Origin: an uncultured Clostridia bacterium
GTDB lineage: Bacteria > Bacillota > Clostridia > TANB77 > CAG-508
Direction of reading: 5' to 3'
Length of the DNA stretch: 6,280 nucleotides
Assembly: GCA_934167365.1 (NCBI GenBank)
Contig: CAKPKU010000081.1
Coordinates: 1 to 6,280, forward strand
Shown here one piece after another: positions 3,864 through 6,280 of the stretch. The stretch's first letter is position 1, and every line of letters starts with the position of its first letter. The notes below the pieces were generated by a model that saw only the letters and a list, made by a program, of their open reading frames with translations, was not told where the DNA came from and did not search any database. Made by a program: the position numbers and the translations under genes.

Positions 3864-6280
3864 ATGTGGCATACATTAGAAATAGGAGATTTAGTACGAA
3901 AATTAAGGTCTAATATTAACTATGGAATTACAGAAGAAGAGGCGAAAATAAGATTAGAAAAGTATGGAAAAAACAAAATTGAAGATAAGAAAAAAGAAAA
4001 TATATTAGTAAGATTTTTAAAGCAATTTAACGATATAATGATTATTATCTTAATAATATCAGCAGTAATATCAGCAATTGTAACTAAAATGGAAGGATCA
4101 AATGATTATTTAGATTCTATAATAATAGTAAGTATAGTAGTACTAAATGCATTAATGGGAACAATACAAGAGCTAAAGGCAGAAAAATCTATTGAGGCAC
4201 TTAAAAAAATGTCAACACCAGTAGTAAAAGTAAAAAGGGCAGGAAATATTCTAAATATTCCAAGCGAAGATGTAGTTATAGGAGATATTGTATTACTAGA
4301 AGCGGGAAATTATGTACCAGCAGATTGTAGAATAATAAAATCCTATAACTTAAAAATAGAAGAATCAAGTTTAACAGGAGAAACAGTACCTATTTTAAAA
4401 GATGAAAATGTAAAATTAAATTCAGATTGTAATATAGGTGATATGTTAAATATGGCATTTGGAACAACAATAATCACAAATGGAACTGCGGAAGCAATTG
4501 TAATAGAAACAGGTATGAATACAAAAGTTGGCAAAATTGCCAAAATGATTATAGAAGATGAGTCACCAGAAACACCAATTCAAAGAAAATTAGGTCAAGT
4601 TGGTAAATCATTAGGAATAGGATGTTTAATAATTTGTGCCATAATATTTTTGTTAGGAGTTATCAAAAAAATTCCAGTAATCGAAATGTTCATGACATCA
4701 GTAGGTCTAGCTGTTGCAGCCATACCAGAAGGATTACCTGCAATAGTAACAATAGTATTATCAATAGGAGTAACTAAACTTGCAAAGCACAACAGTATAA
4801 TAAGAAAATTACCAGCTGTTGAAACATTAGGAAGCAGTAGTGTAATTTGCACAGATAAAACAGGAACATTAACAAAAAATGAAATGAGTGTTGTTCAATA
4901 TGAAGATTCAAATGGAATAAACACAGATTTTATATTAGAGCTAGGAACTATGTGTACAGATGTACAAATACAAAATAATGGAAAGGTATTAGGAGATCCC
5001 ACAGAAGTTGCAATTGTAGAAAAGGCAAATAATATAAATAAATTTAGAACAGATTTATATAATAATTTTCCAAAAGTAAATGAAATTCCTTTTGATTCAG
5101 ATAGAAAATTAATGACAACAATACATAAATTCAATAATAAATATAGAATAATAACAAAAGGTGCACCAGATGTATTATTAGATAGATGTACAAAATTTTA
5201 TAATAATGGAAGTATAGAAAATTTAGGATATAGTAAAAGAGCTAATTTAAAAAATAGAAATGAACAATTAGCCAATAAGGCACTTAGAGTAATTGCAGTT
5301 GCATATACAGATATGATAAGTGTTCCACAAAATCTAGATTCAGTAAGTATTGAAAATAATTTGATCTTTGTGGGATTTATAGGGATGATTGATCCTCCAA
5401 GAGATGGTGTAAAAGAATCAATTAGAAAATGTAAAGAAGCTGGAATAAAAATTGCAATGATAACAGGAGATCATATTGCAACAGCAAAGGCAATTGCCGA
5501 GGATTTAGGAATATTAAAGAAAAATGAAATTTGCATAACAGGAAAAGAGCTAGATAATTTATCACAAAAAGATTTAGAAAAAAATATAATGAAATATTCC
5601 GTATTTGCACGAGTTACTCCAGAGCATAAAGTAAGAATTGTAAAAGCATTTAGAAGTACAGGAGCAATTGTAGCAATGACTGGTGATGGTGTAAATGATG
5701 CACCAGCACTAAAAAATGCGGATATCGGAATATCTATGGGATTAAACGGAACAGATGTCGCAAAAAATGCATCAGATATGATACTTGCAGATGATAATTT
5801 TTCAACAATAGTTGAGGCAATAAAATATGGAAGGAATATATTTGACAATATAAAAAAAGCAGTTCACTTTTTAATAGCTACAAATATAGGTGAAATAGTA
5901 ACCATATTTTTTGGATTATTATTAGGATTAAAAAGTCCATTACTAGCAATCCAATTATTATGGATTAATTTAGTAACAGATTCATTCCCAGCAATAGCTT
6001 TAGGATTAGAGCTAGCAGAAAAAGATATAATGAAAAAGAAACCACGAAATGCTAAAAAGTCACTATTTGCAGATGGGTTATGGACTCAAATAATTACAGA
6101 AGGATTAATGCTAGGATTATTAACCTTAACAGCATTTTATTTAGGATATAGTAAATTTGGTTTAGAAGTTGGAAGAACTATGGCATTTATATCACTGGGC
6201 TTATTAGAATTAGTTCATGCATTTAATATAAGAACACAAAAATCATTATTAGAAATAAATATATTATCAAATAAATATTT
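3864..6280 (+). CDS. P2A-type calcium-transporting ATPase, 3' end cut by window
   Basis: The frame is open for 805 codons to the window edge without a stop. AGGAGG (3851-3856) lies 7 bases before the ATG at 3864. In order: N-terminal cation-ATPase segment (1-50), TM1-TM2 (about 57-75, 83-103), actuator loop with T171-G-E-T, TM3-TM4 with P288-E-G-L-P, phosphorylation motif D331-KTGTLT, nucleotide domain with GDPTE and K432-GAP, T534-GD, hinge motif GDGVNDAP (607-614), then TM5-TM8. Candidate Ca2+ ligands are E289 (TM4), N674 and E677 (TM5), N702, T705 and D706 (TM6) and E782 (TM8), matching by alignment the residues of both calcium sites in SERCA. It should export Ca2+ from the cytoplasm using ATP; Mn2+ or another cation is an alternative. 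TM9-TM10, probably 60-100 residues, lie beyond the window. The upstream gap (3793-3850) holds a TATAAA (3827-3832) but no convincing -35, so its promoter is uncertain. Confidence 0.93.
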   Translation, partial: MWHTLEIGDLVRKLRSNINYGITEEEAKIRLEKYGKNKIEDKKKENILVRFLKQFNDIMIIILIISAVISAIVTKMEGSNDYLDSIIIVSIVVLNALMGTIQELKAEKSIEALKKMSTPVVKVKRAGNILNIPSEDVVIGDIVLLEAGNYVPADCRIIKSYNLKIEESSLTGETVPILKDENVKLNSDCNIGDMLNMAFGTTIITNGTAEAIVIETGMNTKVGKIAKMIIEDESPETPIQRKLGQVGKSLGIGCLIICAIIFLLGVIKKIPVIEMFMTSVGLAVAAIPEGLPAIVTIVLSIGVTKLAKHNSIIRKLPAVETLGSSSVICTDKTGTLTKNEMSVVQYEDSNGINTDFILELGTMCTDVQIQNNGKVLGDPTEVAIVEKANNINKFRTDLYNNFPKVNEIPFDSDRKLMTTIHKFNNKYRIITKGAPDVLLDRCTKFYNNGSIENLGYSKRANLKNRNEQLANKALRVIAVAYTDMISVPQNLDSVSIENNLIFVGFIGMIDPPRDGVKESIRKCKEAGIKIAMITGDHIATAKAIAEDLGILKKNEICITGKELDNLSQKDLEKNIMKYSVFARVTPEHKVRIVKAFRSTGAIVAMTGDGVNDAPALKNADIGISMGLNGTDVAKNASDMILADDNFSTIVEAIKYGRNIFDNIKKAVHFLIATNIGEIVTIFFGLLLGLKSPLLAIQLLWINLVTDSFPAIALGLELAEKDIMKKKPRNAKKSLFADGLWTQIITEGLMLGLLTLTAFYLGYSKFGLEVGRTMAFISLGLLELVHAFNIRTQKSLLEINILSNKY

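Noticed and set aside
4343..5848. Several minus-strand frames opposite the Ca2+-ATPase
   Set aside because: They are antisense shadows of a fully conserved P-type ATPase and have no initiation signals.
1..6280. CRISPR array, tRNA, insertion sequence or phage integration site
   Set aside because: No regularly spaced repeats, cloverleaf, transposase motif or terminal inverted repeats with target duplications were seen on either strand.

Overview
The window looks like chromosomal DNA of a very AT-rich Firmicute, most likely a clostridial or related low-GC anaerobe. The support is strong AGGAGG ribosome binding sites, sigma-A type promoters (TTGACA-17-TATAAT), A-ending codons almost everywhere (ATA, AGA, GGA, ACA, GCA), short U-tailed hairpin terminators, and a YhfW-type FAD/Rieske gene. 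The assignment is inference from style; there is no rRNA or phylogenetic marker here.

Layout: a terminator from an off-window gene (17-47) is followed by about 540 bases without a convincing gene, which holds a hairpin pair, inverted repeats and a C-rich, G-poor tract. Next come a 73-residue basic protein with a Cys-rich tail (604-825) and an AqpZ-type water channel (954-1649). Each has its own promoter and terminator, and the two promoters share a 13-base element. A HAD-family phosphatase (1876-2343, TTG start) then faces a small unknown basic protein on the minus strand (2394-2642); a hairpin with its U-tract on the minus strand lies between them. The minus-strand gene has a textbook promoter and a structured leader of about 84 bases.

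The region 2883-3752 is a decayed gene for a YhfW-like FAD-dependent oxidoreductase with a C-terminal Rieske domain. It has two in-frame TGA codons, a +1 and a -1 shift in A-runs, and probably two large internal deletions, yet the Rieske end remains open and keeps all its cluster ligands. The last gene (3864 to the window edge) is a P2A-type calcium-transporting ATPase. It is open for 805 codons and cut off by the window before its last membrane helices.

Most genes are single transcription units, so I see no operon and no obvious multi-gene system. Water channel, cation pump and redox remnant suggest ordinary housekeeping and homeostasis. The most notable items are the eroding Rieske gene, the shared promoter element, the Cys-tailed small protein, the structured minus-strand leader, and a pump that appears to keep the residues of both SERCA calcium sites.
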